NCBI GenBank assembly: GCA_031290535.1
Contig: JAITNI010000174.1
Coordinates: forward strand, 1 to 6,400
Source: Zoogloeaceae bacterium
GTDB taxonomy: Bacteria > Pseudomonadota > Gammaproteobacteria > Burkholderiales > Rhodocyclaceae
DNA length: 6,400 bases
Direction of reading: 5' to 3'
Shown here: in pieces, positions 6,240 to 6,400 of the stretch
How the letters are laid out: each line of letters begins with the position of its first letter
Numbering within the stretch: position 1 is the stretch's first letter
The notes under the pieces: model-generated
Told to the model about the DNA's origin: nothing
Database searches by the model: none
Seen by the model: the letters and a program-made list of their open reading frames with translations, nothing else
Made by a program: the position numbers and the translations under genes

Positions 6240-6400
6240 GGGGGGACGCAAAAAATGTGCGGGCGATGGTGGCCGGGGCGACCCGCAGCATGTCGGGGAA
6301 ATCTCAAAATATCGCCGTCACCACAAGGAATTTGACGGTTTGGGTCATGGACGGCCGACGCGGCGGCCGCCAGGGCGATGGCGTGAAGGGGGTTTCCCTG

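Larger units (their letters stand above)
6120..6400. other. Intergenic region upstream of the operon, no confident gene
   Basis: The stretch from the secretin start to the right edge holds the secretin ribosome binding site, the candidate promoter and the two small dyads. Beyond 6240 nothing is firmly identified. A plus-strand frame with ATG at 6266 stays open to the window end (45 codons visible), and a minus-strand frame is open from the edge to a TAG near 6212, but neither has a good ribosome binding site or a recognisable product. A six-base inverted repeat, CCGTCA at 6315-6320 and TGACGG at 6333-6338 with a 12-base loop, lies in this part. Most of 6120-6235 is less GC-rich than the genes, as expected for a control region. 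Confidence 0.6.

Noticed and set aside
6241..6335. Cyclic-di-GMP riboswitch (GEMM-I), suggested by GGGACGCAAA at 6243-6252
   Set aside because: The paired upstream GCAAACC element and the downstream receptor features are missing, and the match faces away from the operon. It is probably coincidence.
6315..6338. Intrinsic terminator from CCGTCA/TGACGG
   Set aside because: The stem is only six pairs with a 12-base loop, and no real T-run follows directly on either strand.
6210..6400. Minus-strand frame open from the right edge to a TAG near 6212, as the tail of an upstream gene
   Set aside because: The predicted residues are Pro/His/Arg/Ala-rich with no domain-like pattern, and the frame runs through the candidate promoter.

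Overview
The window is GC-rich (by eye roughly three-fifths G+C, with strong G/C bias at third codon positions). It holds one tightly packed operon read right to left on the minus strand. The families present, a lipoprotein secretin of the MSHA/MshL type, a PilB/GspE/MshE-type ATPase, a PilC/GspF/MshG-type platform protein and a GspL/PilM-PilN-like assembly protein, point to a Gram-negative proteobacterium. A beta- or gammaproteobacterium is most likely. That assignment is inference from protein style and codon use; no rRNA or other taxonomic marker is present.

Layout in the order of transcription. Positions 6120-6400 are intergenic: a plausible sigma70 promoter (-35 at 6234-6239, -10 at 6211-6216), two adjacent small dyads over it, a leader of about 85 nt and a Shine-Dalgarno. 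Then come the secretin (6119-4440), the hexameric assembly ATPase (4440-2707, sharing one base with the secretin stop), the inner-membrane platform protein (2689-1490), a bitopic GspL/PilMN-like protein (1486-83, 3 nt after the previous stop), and the first 28 codons of a further membrane or secreted protein (86-1, ATGA overlap), cut by the window edge. No terminator lies between the genes, so the operon almost certainly continues left of the window.

The four complete products make the core of a type IV pilus or type II secretion-like machine. The secretin is the outer-membrane gate, the ATPase drives assembly from the cytoplasm, the GspF-like protein is the membrane platform, and the GspL/PilMN-like protein probably links the cytoplasmic ATPase to the periplasm. 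No pilin, pseudopilin or prepilin peptidase is inside the window, so whether it builds a pilus, secretes proteins or takes up DNA cannot be decided here. The order secretin-ATPase-platform-GspL/PilMN differs from the textbook MSHA order, where MshM and MshN lie between MshL and MshE. The ATPase has two tandem MshEN-like motifs, suggesting possible cyclic-di-GMP control. No mobile element, CRISPR array, RNA gene or clearly novel system was seen; the region is best read as a compact, somewhat atypical MSHA-like assembly locus.
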